DNA from: Selaginella moellendorffii
Taxonomy: Eukaryota > Streptophyta > Lycopodiopsida > Selaginellales > Selaginellaceae
DNA length: 64,000 bases
Reading direction: 5' to 3'
NCBI RefSeq assembly: GCF_000143415.4
Contig: NW_003314376.1
Coordinates: 5,433-69,432, forward strand
The translations under genes and the position numbers were made by a program. Below are positions 22,564 to 33,535 of this stretch, piece by piece. Under the pieces are notes generated by a model that did not search any database, was not told the origin of the DNA, and saw only the letters and a list, made by a program, of their open reading frames with translations. Each line of letters begins with the position of its first letter. The first letter of the stretch is position 1.

Positions 22564-23313
22564 ATGGTCTCTTGCGCTCACGCCGCCCCAACGCTTGCCC
22601 GCCGAGCTCCAGCGCCCTGGCATGGGGGCCATCACCGAGCTTCACACCCGCGAGCTCCAGCTCTAGCTCCAGCACATCCACCACACCACCATGGACACCA
22701 TCCTCGAGGAGCCCACGAGCCAGTGCCAGGTTTAGCTCCAGTTCTTCAAGGTGACGCTCCAGTTCGAGCCCCAGCGCCAGCTGCTTTCGTTCACCCTGCT
22801 CACGGCCACCCTGATCATCTAGCTCCAGCGCCTGATGCTCGCCACCACGATCCAGCTCCAGCAGCAGCAGTGTACCATCATCATCACGGTGATGGAGCTC
22901 CTCTGGTTGTTCACCACCATCACCATGGTCACCACCATGGAGGACGCCACAACCACCACCACCACCACCACCATCGTCGCGAGGGTCACGACGCAGCAGT
23001 GGCCACACCAACACCCGCAGCAGTAGTTACAGTGGTTCGGAGGACGCCGTGGTCGCTGCTCCAGCTTCTTCTGTGGGTTTTGGTTGCGATCTTGGTGCTG
23101 CTCGCATGCTTTTTGCTCGTGCGATGGATGTTCTCTCGGAGGAAGCAACGCAGTAATGCGATCTTTCAGGATCCCGGGTGGCAGATCGAAGTTGTGGTGG
23201 ACGATTCTCTGACTGAGAAGAAACAGCTGGAAGCTCACACTCGTGGTTCACACAGCAATGGCACTCTGGGATTCTCCTCAAAGTGTCCTGCCAACACTGG
23301 CAGTGACGCGTAA
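22564..23313 (+). CDS. His/Ala/Pro-rich single-pass membrane protein ORF, copy B
   Basis: 249 codons, collinear with copies A and D but with a shorter His/Gly block. The membrane segment LLQLLLWVLVAILVLLACFL and the tail GWQIEVVVDDSLTEKKQLE are unchanged. An alternative frame (MGAITELHTRELQL) holds the same three TAG codons as in the other copies, each followed by CTCCAG, so those stops predate the duplication. CTCGTCAGGTAAGCTATGG at the start contains a donor-like GTAAG, which leaves open that this ATG lies inside a former intron. Function unknown. Confidence 0.5.
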   Translation: MVSCAHAAPTLARRAPAPWHGGHHRASHPRAPALAPAHPPHHHGHHPRGAHEPVPGLAPVLQGDAPVRAPAPAAFVHPAHGHPDHLAPAPDARHHDPAPAAAVYHHHHGDGAPLVVHHHHHGHHHGGRHNHHHHHHHRREGHDAAVATPTPAAVVTVVRRTPWSLLQLLLWVLVAILVLLACFLLVRWMFSRRKQRSNAIFQDPGWQIEVVVDDSLTEKKQLEAHTRGSHSNGTLGFSSKCPANTGSDA

Positions 23314-23779
23314 GTCAGCACGGTGCATGCCTTGTCACATGGAAGATTGTGTACAAACAATCTTCAAGGAGATGAAGTTGCAAGCAGGGTCTTGCTCACG
23401 GACGGTGAAGATCACATACAAGGGTCCACTGGTGGAAGTCATCAGACTTGGAAGTTATTGCGCAGCTGGCTCGGAACATGGACTGGAAAATAGAGCAGGA
23501 ACCTACCAAGTTTCGATTTGACTGAGCTATCCTCTAGAGGTGACGGGGGAGCAGACGTTAGTGCACCTTCAAAGGCCAGAGAAGTTGCTTGAGACGAAAG
23601 GTTTGAGAAAAGGTAATGTACTACTTTTGCTCTCTGTCTTGCAGGTGCTCAAATCTCAACTTCGATGAGAAGAAGCAGAGCAGGGCATAGCGGCCAGATA
23701 AGTTTCTCCAGAGTCAAGAGCATCATAAGCCGGGAATCAAGCAAGTGCAAAATTGTGGAAGTATGGTCGAAGTCTACAC
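23314..23779 (+). pseudogene. Decayed downstream exons of the membrane-protein gene, copy B
   Basis: A 70-80 bp intron-like interval starts GTAAGTCAGCAC directly after the ORF and ends GAAGTTGCAG. The following exon-like sequence has short deletions relative to copy E, which break the longer frame seen there. A second short interval, GTAATGTACTAC to CTTGCAG, precedes the PPR remnant. Confidence 0.45.
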
Positions 23780-24322
23780 TGCGGCTTGTTTGACAGGATG
23801 GGACGAAGAACAGGATAGGTTGGTCTACCTCGCAAATTAAGCCAATGCATTCGTCGCAAGCAGCCTCGTGGACATGTGGAAGCATCAGAAGTGTTCAGGA
23901 GGACAAAGAAACACGACGTTGGTTGCCTGGAACACGATCATCATGGGACATGCACGTCTTCTATCAGATGCAACGAGAAGCTGGCCTGCCTCCAAACGCT
24001 GAGACTTTGCATGGAGCAGCAAAACGTCGTTTCCTGGGAACAACCTTTGCTCTTGACTGCTACGAGCAAGCCGCAGCCAAACGCTCAGACTTTCATGGTG
24101 GCGCTCAAGGCACTTAGCAGAGAAGAGGCTCCACTCGCAGATCTGGGAGAGAAATCTGGAGGGAATCCACTACTCAGCGTGGTCGCTCAATTAGAGAAAA
24201 GCTTTTCTTGGGAGGTCGGTAAACTTTGCAAGGAAAGAGTGTCATGCAAGGTTGATGGAGCCGTCAATCAAAGATGGTACCTGAAAAGACGCGAAAGGAT
24301 CTTAGCTGGCACACCTTGGTGA
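23780..24322 (+). pseudogene. PPR pseudogene fragment, copy B
   Basis: Across frames it reads AFVASSLVDMW, LVAWNTIIMGHARLL, FYQMQREAGLPPNAETL and QPNAQTFMVALKA. These are PPR repeat cores with the usual 'G..PN..T' spacing. Frameshifts split it, and no single frame covers more than two repeats. The 3' end reads LAGTPW, also seen in copy E. Confidence 0.75.
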
Positions 24323-24468
24323 AGAGATAAAAAATATGAGAGACAATACTTATCTCTTAATTAATTTGCTGTAGTATCATTCATTGAGTAATTTAGTTAT
24401 AAACTTATTTAAGATTAATATTATAGTTGAATAAACAATAAATTGCTGCGCATTGTTTGCTTTTGTTT
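24323..24468 (+). repeat. 3' end of repeat copy B, truncated
   Basis: Matches copy D (56975-57090) up to AAACAATAAATTGCT and then diverges into the terminal part of the minus-strand Helentron-like element. The hairpin and CTAG terminus present in copy D are absent here. Confidence 0.6.
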
Positions 24469-26374
24469 TTAAATATTTTTTATTATGATATATAATTTGT
24501 TATGATCTGTCCAATATGCAGGTGCTATTCCTGCTTTTGTATATATTATATCTTTTATCCATATATGATCTATTAATTTATTATTATGTGTATTCTTTCT
24601 CCATTATTGTTTGAAGTGGTTTTACTTCTTCTATTTGGTAGTCAATATTAAAATCTCCTGTAATTATTACTTGTTTTTTATTATCTATTTTCTATATATA
24701 TTTTTGTAGTTGTTTTATGAATATATGTATATTTGTTCCAGGTTTTCTAGGTAAATTTATTATCTGTAATTTGTTTTATTTTTTTCTAGTGATACATATG
24801 ACATTGCCATTATTTCTGTTTTTAAAGGTTCTACTATTTCTGATTTGTAGTCATTTGTATGCAATATTGCTATATGTGGGGGTTGTTCATGTATATATGA
24901 TTTATATTTGTTAAAATTTAAATCCTCATGTTTTTGTGTTCTTACTTCTTTCATACATATTATATCTGATGTTAATAGTTGTGAATCACTCTTTATATCT
25001 TCTTGATGTGCAGTAATAGATCTTGTATTTAGAACTTGTATAATTGTTTGGTTTGCTTTTCTTTCTTCTTGTAAATCCATTAAATCAATTTGCCATGGTG
25101 CTTCTGTTGTCATTCTTATTATTTCTTTAGCTACATCTTTATTGATTTTAATATGTTTATGTTCAATTGGTCTATTTAAATGTATCCTTTTTAGTGTTTG
25201 TGCTCTTGATAATGCGGTATATGCTTGTCTTGGATATTTTGTTTTATATGGGTCATATCCTAATTGCATAACTATTGATCCTTGTGCTTTATGTATTGTT
25301 CTTCCTGCACATGGTTGTACTGGAAATTGGGTTCTACTTATAATATAGTTTTTATTTTTAGTAATATTTATTGTTCTTGTTATTTTTTTTATTGGTGTCC
25401 AGTTTTTCTCATTATTTTTCTTTATTGTTATGTTTTCTTTAGCTCTTGTTTTTTCACCTATTTTTATATTTGGGAATTCTATCCACATTATTTGTTATTC
25501 TTCAATTTGGGTTACATCTTGTAATACTCCATTTGCTCCATTTACTAATCCATCTTCTGTTGCTATATTTTGTTTTATTTCAATTGCCATTTTCTTTTTC
25601 AAATGTAATATTTATGTAGTCCTTGTGTTTTTCTTGTGTCATCTAGCAGTGTGAAATGTGTAGGACAGGAATTTCCATGTTTGTCTTGTGCTTCTATAAT
25701 TATATCTTTACCTTGTATGTGTTGTATTATTTTTTCATTATGTTCTCTTACTTGTTCATTAGTTGCAAATATAGAATAGTATTCTGTGTTATATGTATCT
25801 GTGGTGACTTTTTTATTTATATATTCTAGCTCTTTATCTGTTTGTTCTCCTATATTTATTTTATTTAAAGCTTTTATAAAGATTATATCATCTTTTTGCC
25901 TCATTATTTCAGTAAGTTCATAGATTTTAAAATTATTTTTCCATGAGTGGTGTATGGAGACATCATTTTCAGGTCTATATGTTCTTGTTGAATAAATTGG
26001 TGCTTCAAATGTAGGATTTAATTGATAGAAATCACCTGTAAATATATAATCCATCCCACCAAAGTCTATTCCATATGTTGTTTTGAAGCTTTCACATCTT
26101 CTATTTATATCTTGTAGCATTTCTATACTTACCATTTCATCTATTACTAAACATTTTATTGTTGAAAACTTTCTTTTATATTTATCTAATGTGTCATTTG
26201 TTAATATTGTTTGACATTATTTTGATGCTTCTGGTCGAAATGCAAAAGCTGAATGTATTGTTGAACCATTTATATTACAAGCTAATTTTCTTGTAGGTGT
26301 TGTTATTAATATTGTTTGTCCTGGTTCATTATTTATATCTTGGTTTGTTTTATAATATCGTTTGAGTGTTTTTA
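24469..26374 (-). pseudogene. Helentron-like helicase with C-terminal EEP endonuclease
   Basis: Minus-strand pieces in order give the PIF1-type helicase motifs TILITTPTRKLACNINGSTIH (Ia), CLVIDEM (Walker B), YIFTGDFYQLNP (III), LTEIMRQKDD (IV), AGRTIHKAQGSIV (V) and YTALSRAQTLKRI (VI). The same reading runs on into an endonuclease/exonuclease/phosphatase domain: VLNTRSITAHQEDIKSD, VIITGDFNIDYQ and AYWTDHNKLYIII, ending at TAA 24469-24471. A helicase fused to a C-terminal EEP nuclease is the hallmark of Helentrons rather than classical plant Helitrons. The Walker A box (GKAGTGKT-like) is missing: homology reaches LIKTLKRYY right at the TRIM edge. Stops and frameshifts make it a pseudogene. The Rep half lies at 42560-44787. 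Confidence 0.85.
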
Positions 26375-26541
26375 TAAGTGTAGCACATGTGATCATGGGA
26401 TGAGATTTGGATATACTATCACCGTGGATCCTTGGAACCTTGGGGGAGAAATGGGGATAAAATAGCCACTAAGGGCTCTCTCATCAAGCAATTGCCCCTT
26501 TTCCAATTGGCTTAAAAGGAGAGAGATAAAGTGTGCTATAG
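26375..26541 (+). repeat. 5' LTR of the TRIM element
   Basis: From TAAGTGTAGCACATG to about GTGTGCTATA. It matches the start of the 3' LTR at 27418 (TGAGTGTAGCGCATG) over its length. The LTR of about 165 bp is short, as in terminal-repeat retrotransposons in miniature. Confidence 0.75.
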
Positions 26542-26542
26542 T

Positions 26543-26554
26543 TGGTATCAGAGC
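26543..26554 (+). other. Primer-binding site for tRNA-iMet (TRIM)
   Basis: TGGTATCAGAGC, the complement of the 3' end of plant initiator tRNA-Met, directly after the 5' LTR. It is followed by ATGGGTTCGATTCCC, often seen downstream of this site in plant elements. Confidence 0.85.
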
Positions 26555-26690
26555 AAATAGCATGGGTTCGATTCCCATTAATTAGTGGCTACTTAAAAAA
26601 TAATATACCCTTGAGCAAGGTATATTCTTACCCCTAAATTTGAAATAATATCTATTGGACATCCATGCGTACATCCTTCCTCTTGTGTAG

Positions 26691-27415
26691 AGTATCCACG
26701 GACGAAGGTATTCACCGTGGAACTACGGTACGGATGGATGACTAGTTGCCTCACATGAAATAGCTGTTAGTCAATAGTCAATGAGGACATTGACATCTCT
26801 GAAAGGGGGAGTATCCACGGACGAAGGTATCCACCGTGGGACTGCGGTACGAGTGGATGATTAGTTGCCTCACATGAAATAGCTATTAGTCAATAGTCAA
26901 TGAGAACAAATAGCTATTAGTCAATAGTCAATGAAGACATTGACATATCTGAAGGGGGGAGTATCCACGGACGAAGGTATCCACCATGGGACTGTGGTAC
27001 GAGTGGATGATTAGTTGCCTCACATGAAATAGCTATTAGTCAATAGTCAATGAGGACATTGACATCACGGACGAAGGTATCCACCGTGGGACTGCGGTAC
27101 GAGTGGATGATTAGTTGCCTCACATGAAATAGCTATTAGTCAATAGTTAATGAGGACATTGACATCTCTGAAGGGGGGAGTATCCACGGACGAAGGTATC
27201 CACCGTGGGACCGCGGTACGAGTGGATGATTAGTTGCCTCACATGAAATAGCTATTAGTCAATAGTTAATGAGGACATTGACATCTCTGAAGGGGGGAGT
27301 ATCCACGGACGAAGGTATCCACCGTGGGACTGCGGTACGAGTGGATGATTAGTTGCCTCACATGAAATAGCTATTAGTCAATAGTCAATGAGGACATTGA
27401 CATCTCTGAAGGGGG
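26691..27415 (+). repeat. 119-bp tandem repeat array, about six units
   Basis: Units start GTATCCACGGACGAAGG at 26692, 26811, 26961, 27180 and 27299, with one start-truncated unit near 27066. The usual spacing is 119 bp; the second unit carries a 31-bp internal duplication. Each unit has two inverted repeats: CCACGG with CCGTGG, and GTCAATG-AGGA-CATTGAC. Confidence 0.92.
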
Positions 27416-27417
27416 GG
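27408..27417 (+). other. Polypurine tract of the TRIM
   Basis: GAAGGGGGGG ends at the first base of the 3' LTR (TGAGTG). The same G-rich stretch closes each 119-bp unit, so the array probably grew from this end. Confidence 0.7.
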
Positions 27418-27566
27418 TGAGTGTAGCGCATGTGATCATGGGATGAGATTTGGATATACTGTCACCGTGGATCCTTGGAACCTTGGGGGATAAATGGGGA
27501 TAAAATAGCCACTAAGGGCTCTCTCATAAAAAAATTGCCCCTTTTCTAGTTGGCTTAAGGGGAGAG
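27418..27566 (+). repeat. 3' LTR of the TRIM, left of the assembly gap
   Basis: Starts TGAGTGTAGCGCATGTG and matches the 5' LTR until the run of N. A second copy of the same interval appears directly after the gap. Confidence 0.8.
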
Positions 27567-27666
27567 NNNNNNNNNNNNNNNNNNNNNNNNNNNNNNNNNN
27601 NNNNNNNNNNNNNNNNNNNNNNNNNNNNNNNNNNNNNNNNNNNNNNNNNNNNNNNNNNNNNNNNNN
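27567..27666. other. Assembly gap of 100 N
   Basis: Exactly 100 unknown bases, the conventional size for a gap of unknown length. It lies inside the TRIM 3' LTR, next to two highly repetitive structures. Confidence 0.99.
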
Positions 27667-27812
27667 TAGCGCAAGGGGATCAGGGAAGAGAATTGGAAAA
27701 ACGGTCACCGGGAATCCCGGAAGCCTTGGGGGAAAATGGGGATAAAATAGCCATAAAGGCTTCTCTCATAAAGCAATCGCCCCTTTGCCAGTTGGCTTAA
27801 GGGGAGAAAGAT
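27667..27812 (+). repeat. Second copy of the TRIM 3' LTR, right of the gap
   Basis: Repeats 27424-27566 with many substitutions to G or A near the gap and few further away (GCAAGGGGATCAGGG against GCATGTGATCATGGG). It ends AAAGAT at the insertion point of the outer LTR element. The error gradient suggests poor sequence quality beside the gap. Confidence 0.7.
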
Positions 27813-29413
27813 TGTAAGCGACTAATTTTTCCATTCTACTTTAGTCACTTAACCACACCTCTGACCGCATGGAGGAGTCTCATTCACAACCTCCTTAAGT
27901 CCAATTCAGGACTTGGGACTTGCTAGTCCCAAGAATGGCATCCATGCCACTCAACCCTTGCACTTGGTCCAAGTGCTCCACGTGTCCAGTCCCATGACCG
28001 ACACCCAAGGTACCACCAACATACCAACCTGTTACGCTAGGCCATGCCCATTCACCTTGGTCATATCGGTGGTCCAACACCACCTGCATTGCAACCCCGT
28101 CTCTCCAAGACTGGGCCTTCCGTTCACGAGTGGTCATCCCAAATCCACTCCTTAGCATCCTTAGGATGCCCACAGACATGGGGAATAACCTTCCCCAACA
28201 TCCCTTTATCAGTTCCTACCAAGTCCCTTTTCCGCCATGACTATGTTCACCAATACTGCCACTAGATCAAGGCCTGCAGGCCTAGCCACTAAGTCCCATT
28301 GTCCTTTGGGACTTCCTCACCGTGTGACCGTATCTCAATGGAACCTCGCTCTAAGCCCATGGCTAGAGCATCTAAAGGCGAAAGGTGGGGAGAGTACCCA
28401 CAGGGCTCGCATAGGGCCACGGTGTTCCGAAATGTTATCTTGAAGTCCCAAATGGGGGAAAGAAGGAGGAGCAACCCTCTAGTGTATTGACTACAGGTAT
28501 CCAAGTAGGTAGTGCCACCCACACTTGGACTGGGAGCATCGGCCAGTCGATCTCTAGGGGGAAATAGAGCCAACTCTTGAACACTTCACCAAGCTACCCC
28601 GCTTGTCGGTCCGTATTCACTCTAATCTTGGACTTCCTAGTGGTCAGTTCATCACCCAACACTAGGTCTGGCCTTCCTGGGCCAAACTGGCCTTTCCTGG
28701 CCAAATTGGCTCTACTGCAGTCCTCCCCCTACTATACTTTTGAAGCTCACCAAACCCCCAGGGTCTGGGAGATGAACGCTTTGGGCTTTCACCCTCTTAG
28801 ACTCGAACTCGGACTTGGACTCAGACTCGGACTTGGGCTCGGTCTCGGCCTTGGCCTCAGTCTTGGTCTTGGTCCCGGTCTCGGTCTTGGTCCCAGTCTT
28901 GGTCTTGGTCCTAGTCTCGGTCTTGGTCTCGGTCTCGACTTCGGACTCCATCTCGGGACCTTCTCGGATTCCATCTCAGGTCCTTCTCGGACTCCATCTC
29001 GGACTCCATCTCAAACTCCATCTTGTGTCCATCTCGGGTCCATCTTGGACTCCATCTCTGGTCCATCTCGGACTCAATCTCGGGTCCATTTTGGGTCCAC
29101 CTCGGACTCCACCTCAGACTCCATCTTGGACTCCATCTTGGACTCCATCTTGGACTCCACCTCAAACTCCATCTTGGACACTTCCACGTGTCATGTTTTG
29201 GTCCTCTTATGTCCCCTTTTCTAGAGACTCACTCATGGCTCACCTCGTGCTTGTTCCTCAAGCCCTTCATTGGGAGTTCCACTCCCACTCTCAACCTTTT
29301 CAAGTCGAAGCTTTTAGTCCAAACATGTTATGCTCGTTTGGCTTTCGCTTTGGCCACTACCATGTGGTGCCCTTTTGGCTCCACTTTGGGGCCTAGGGAT
29401 TTTGTGTCTCACA
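27813..29413 (-). repeat. 3' LTR of the outer element (1.60 kb)
   Basis: Bounded by TGTAAGCG and TCTCACA on the plus strand. About 160 bp (near 28335-28493) are inverted relative to the other three LTRs. A hexamer/dodecamer array based on CTCGGA and CTCGGACTCCAT fills 28800-29180. Confidence 0.88.
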
Positions 29414-31798
29414 ACTCCACCACCCATAGACGAAGTTCGACGTCCTCATCGAACGATAAACCGTTTTATAAAGTAACACTAGCATGTATTACCTTCTCCA
29501 TCCTTGGCACTTAACCAATATTCGTCAATGGTTTGACACCGAAGGCTCACCATGCCTTGTCCAACCTCTTAGGAGCATAGTGTCTCCAACATAGAGACTC
29601 ATTTGACCACCTCAGGTGGTTCTCTCCCTTTTATTGGGTTTGCTCTCGCTAAACCCATTAGAGACCCGTTCTTTATCTCAATCCCACTACTCATTCTCGA
29701 GTAATCCCAACTTCTATTAACATAACCAATTCACCTTGGAACTTTTAATTTTGACTTCTTGAAGTCAATTTCTTTGGTGTCTTTGACACCTTTCACTGCA
29801 TATATTGTGCAACTTCACTTCCCATCCTAAGAAGCTCCCCACTTGAGGGTGGCATCGTCCTCCTTTCTATTTTATGCCACTTTAGGCACTAAGTTCCAGC
29901 CATTGTAAGTTATGCTAGAGCTATCCATGGCCCTATCCTTTGGCTATTTCGCCGCTCCCTCCCTTAGAGCTTTCACCTTTGCCAACTTAGAGCATTTGGG
30001 AATCCATCCTTAGAAGCACACTTCTTTTCTCACAATCCATTAGCATCCAACACATTAGTGTTTCATGCCTAACTTTGCCATTTGGATTCCTTCTAATGAA
30101 CTCCATAGCCCACACTTGGCCACTAGTCTTTATCCATTGATTGTTGCACAGAGTAACATAGGATTACTACCTCCATTCTCGAGGGATCCTTTTGGTTCCA
30201 TGGCAAAGGCTCTACTTTGCTAAGTCCAGCAGGTGCTCACCCCTAGTAGGTCTCTTTAACAATTTCTACTACGGGCTTTGTCCACGGGCCCAACTTTGCG
30301 ACCCTCCCATGGGTCTCTCCCCGAGACTACTTTCTTGGACTTACTATACCATCGTATGGGCACAACTGATTTCCCTTTAGGTGTCCTTCCCACTTGGTCA
30401 CCTCAACTATTATCAATAGTTCAAATCAACACTTTGAACTAGGAATCATATTCCTTAACCCAAACAAAGATCTTATCTTTGTTTAGCCACAAAATCACAT
30501 GGTGATCTCATCTTAACCCCTTAACAGGTCTACCAATAGGAACTAAGTCTTCTAGACCCTTTTAAATTGTTGACTATGACCCCGGGGGCATCCCCCACAC
30601 TTGGCAGTGCACCCAAGCTAGCCTTTCCGGCCAAGGATCCATAACAACTGAGACTAGGTGTCCCCATCTCATTCACCACGTCCTTGGTGCCCTTTGCACC
30701 AAAGTGTTCAAGTTAGATATGTCGAACTTTCACTCTAAACAATCTAACCATGCATCATGACTCTGAGGCATCCCTCGCTTGGCAGTGTGCCCAAACCAGT
30801 CTCCTCACTAAGAGTCCATGACCATTGAAATATGAGTATTCTTATATTCCAAATTATCACCACACCCTAGTGATTTGGGACTCGAACCCAAGCACTAGAG
30901 GGTTGGGACTCGAACCCAACCTTTGTATATGCATCTACGGATGGCATCACCCTAGATGCCTGGAGATGCCTGGCGTGACTCCCCACGCCGGTGCACCAAT
31001 TTATACTTAAAGTGCGCTATAGATCACAGCTTAGGAACCTAGTTCCCCCGCACTACCAAGTCCTCTCACTTGACAAGTTTGTGATCATGCATGGACTCTT
31101 CCATGCTCAGCCCCATGGGCCACTTTTTTTGAAGTTAGCACCTTCAACTAGGGGATTTGTCCCCCTGACTTGCCAATCTCACTTAGCAAGTCATCCGGCC
31201 ACCATAACATGGTTCATGCATAAGCATGAAAGTCCTTAACAATCGACTGTCATACAAAGCCCTCTCTTTGAACACTCGGGAACTACTTCCCCAACCTTGA
31301 TAGCCTCGCCTCATGGCTAGCTTCAAGACCACGCTTCTGCTGTGCCACTCCGATTTTGCGCGCTCTAGGAACCATTTACACTTGGCCTTTCTAGGTACTA
31401 AACTACCTAGAATTGTCTTTGGGAATTTGAAGGAACTTTGTCCCTTAGCTTGCTAAAGCCTCTCTTTTTGCAAACTTTCCAATTGCCATATGGTCTAGTA
31501 TGAACAATTCCATGCTTTAGCTAATAACAATATACTCAAGCGCCCACTTGATTCTCCACTCTTAACTGACATAACCACTCTTGGTTATGCTCTTTGATTC
31601 CTATAGTTTGTTTCTATCCCCTTACTACTTGCTTTTGGCCTCACACATTTTCTTCGGTTATTCTCCTCTAAACTAAGAGGATAGTTTTGCACCTTCTACT
31701 ATGCCTTAGCAAGTATTCTTGGGGATGAACTTACCCGATAGCCTAGGGAGTGGTTCTTCAATCTGGGTATGCTCACCTTATAATCCCATACACCAGGA
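29414..31798 (-). other. Internal region of the outer element, left part
   Basis: Aligns with 33536-35935 of the inner element. There are no ORFs with recognisable motifs and no RNA genes. It stops at CACCAGGA, where the inner element is inserted, and resumes at 39270. Confidence 0.8.
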
Positions 31799-33535
31799 TG
31801 TAAGCGACTAATTTTTCCATTCTACTTTAGTCACTTAACCACACCTCCAACCACTTAGAGGAGTCTCATTCACAACCTCCATAAGTCCAATTTAGGACTT
31901 GGGACTTGCTAGCCCCAAGAATGGCATCCATGCCACTCCACACTTGCACCTGGTCCAAGTGCTCCACGTGTCCGGTCCCAAGACCGACACCCAAAGGTAC
32001 CACTGACATCTCGGCCCGTTACACTAAGGCCATGCCCATTCACCTTTGCTGCACTAGTGGTCCAATACCACTTGCATCACCATCCCGTCTCTCCAAGACT
32101 GGGCCATCTGTCCACGAGTGGTCATCCTGGATCCACTCCTTAGCATCCTTAGGATGCCCACAGACCTGGGGATTCGCCTTCCCGAAAGTCCCTTTGTCAG
32201 TTCCTACCAAGTCCCTTTCTGCCCCTGGCCGTGTTTGCCAACACTGCCACTGGATCGAGGCCCACAGGCCCGACCACTAAGTCCCATGGTCCTCTGGGAC
32301 TTCCTCACCACACGACTGTGTCCTTGGTCACTACCCCAGAGGACTGCTCCTCTTCCTTTCCACAGTCTGGGGCTTTGGGACAACATTTCGGAACACCGTG
32401 GCCTTACGCGAGCCACCTGGGTACTCTCCTCGCCTTCTGCCCTTGGGTGCTCTAGCCATGGGCTTAGAGCGGGTTCCGTTGAGCCACACCAGGTATCCAA
32501 GTAGGTAGTGCCACCCACACTTGGACTGGGAGCATCGGCCAGTCGATCTCCCGGGGGAACTAGAGCCGGCTCTTGAACACTTCACCAAGCTACCCCGCTT
32601 GTCGGTCCGTGTTCACTCTAGTCTTGGACTTCCCAGTGGGCAGCTCATCACCCAACACTGGGTCCGGCCTTCCTGGGCCAAACTGACCTTTCCTGGCCAA
32701 ACTGGCTCCACTGCAGTCCTCCCCCTTACTATACTTTTGGAGCTCACCAAACCCCCCAGGGTCTGGGAGACGAACGCTTTGGGCTTTCACCCTCTCAGGC
32801 TCCGGACTCGGACTCGGACTCGGACTCGGACTCGGACTCGGACTCGGACTCGGACTTGGGCTCGGGCTCGGTCTCGGCCTCGGCCTCGGTCTCGGTCTCG
32901 ATCCCGGTCTCGGTCTCGGTCCCGGTCTTGGTCCCGGTCTCGGTCCCGGTCTCGGTCTCGACTTCGGACTCCATCTCGGACTCCATCTCGGGTCCATCTC
33001 GGGTCCACCTCGGACTCCATCTCGGACTCCATCTCGGACTCCGTCTCGGGTCCATCTCGGGTCCATCTCGGACTCCATCTCGGACTCCATCTCGGGTCCA
33101 TCTCGGACTCCATCTCGGACTCCATTTCGGGTCCATCTCGGGTCCACCTCGGACTCCATCTCGGGTCCATCTCGGACTCCATTTCGGGTCCATCTCGGGT
33201 CCACCTCGGACTCCATCTCGGGTCCATCTCGGACTCCATCTCGGACTCCATTTCGGGTCCATCTCGGACTCCACTTCGGACTCCAACTCGAGTCCATCTC
33301 GGACACTCCCACGTGTCATGTGTTGGTCCTTTTGGGTCCCTTTTTGGAGCCTCGCCTTTTGCTCGCTTCGTGCTCGTTCCTCGAGCACTTCGTTGGGAGT
33401 TCCACTCCCGCTCTTGACTTTTCAAGTCGGAGCTTTTGGTCCAAACGTGTTACGCTCGTTTGGCTCTCGCTTCGGCCACTACCATGTGGCGCCCTTCCAT
33501 CTCCACTTTGGGGCCTAGTGATTTTGTGTCTCACA
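31799..33535 (-). repeat. 3' LTR of the inner element (1.74 kb)
   Basis: Nearly identical to 37590-39269. It is about 57 bp longer, mostly in the CTCGGA / CTCGGACTCCAT array at 32800-33300. Confidence 0.92.
32800..33305. repeat. Hexamer and dodecamer minisatellite inside the LTR
   Basis: First a run of the hexamer ACTCGG and its CTCGGT/CTCGGC variants, then repeats of ACTCCATCTCGG and GGTCCATCTCGG. Because the period is a multiple of three, all six frames lack stops for long distances, which creates the false RTRTRT, GLGLGL and SESESE ORFs. Equivalent arrays lie near 28800-29180, 38590-39040 and 41885-42310. Confidence 0.95.

Noticed and set aside
22562-23014. Antisense Gly/Glu/Leu-rich ORF opposite the His-rich gene
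   Set aside because: Mirror of the GC-rich low-complexity block; present in all copies only because the sense strand is conserved.
25142-25654. Plus-strand hydrophobic, Cys/Phe-rich ORFs opposite the helicase
   Set aside because: Reverse complement of AT-rich helicase coding sequence; the minus strand carries all the recognisable motifs.
26691-27415. CRISPR-like regular repeats
   Set aside because: Units are contiguous 119-bp tandem copies without unique spacers, inside a TRIM of a plant genome.
28577-29224. 215-codon ORF ending DSILDSILDST
   Set aside because: Translation of the LTR array; periodic, no homology, lies inside a 3' LTR.
32521-33417. Long ORFs on both strands (298, 240, 220, 212 codons) with RTRTRT, GLGLGL, SESESE runs
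   Set aside because: They arise from 6- and 12-bp arrays inside an LTR with no stops in any frame, and they recur in all four LTRs. No conserved domain.
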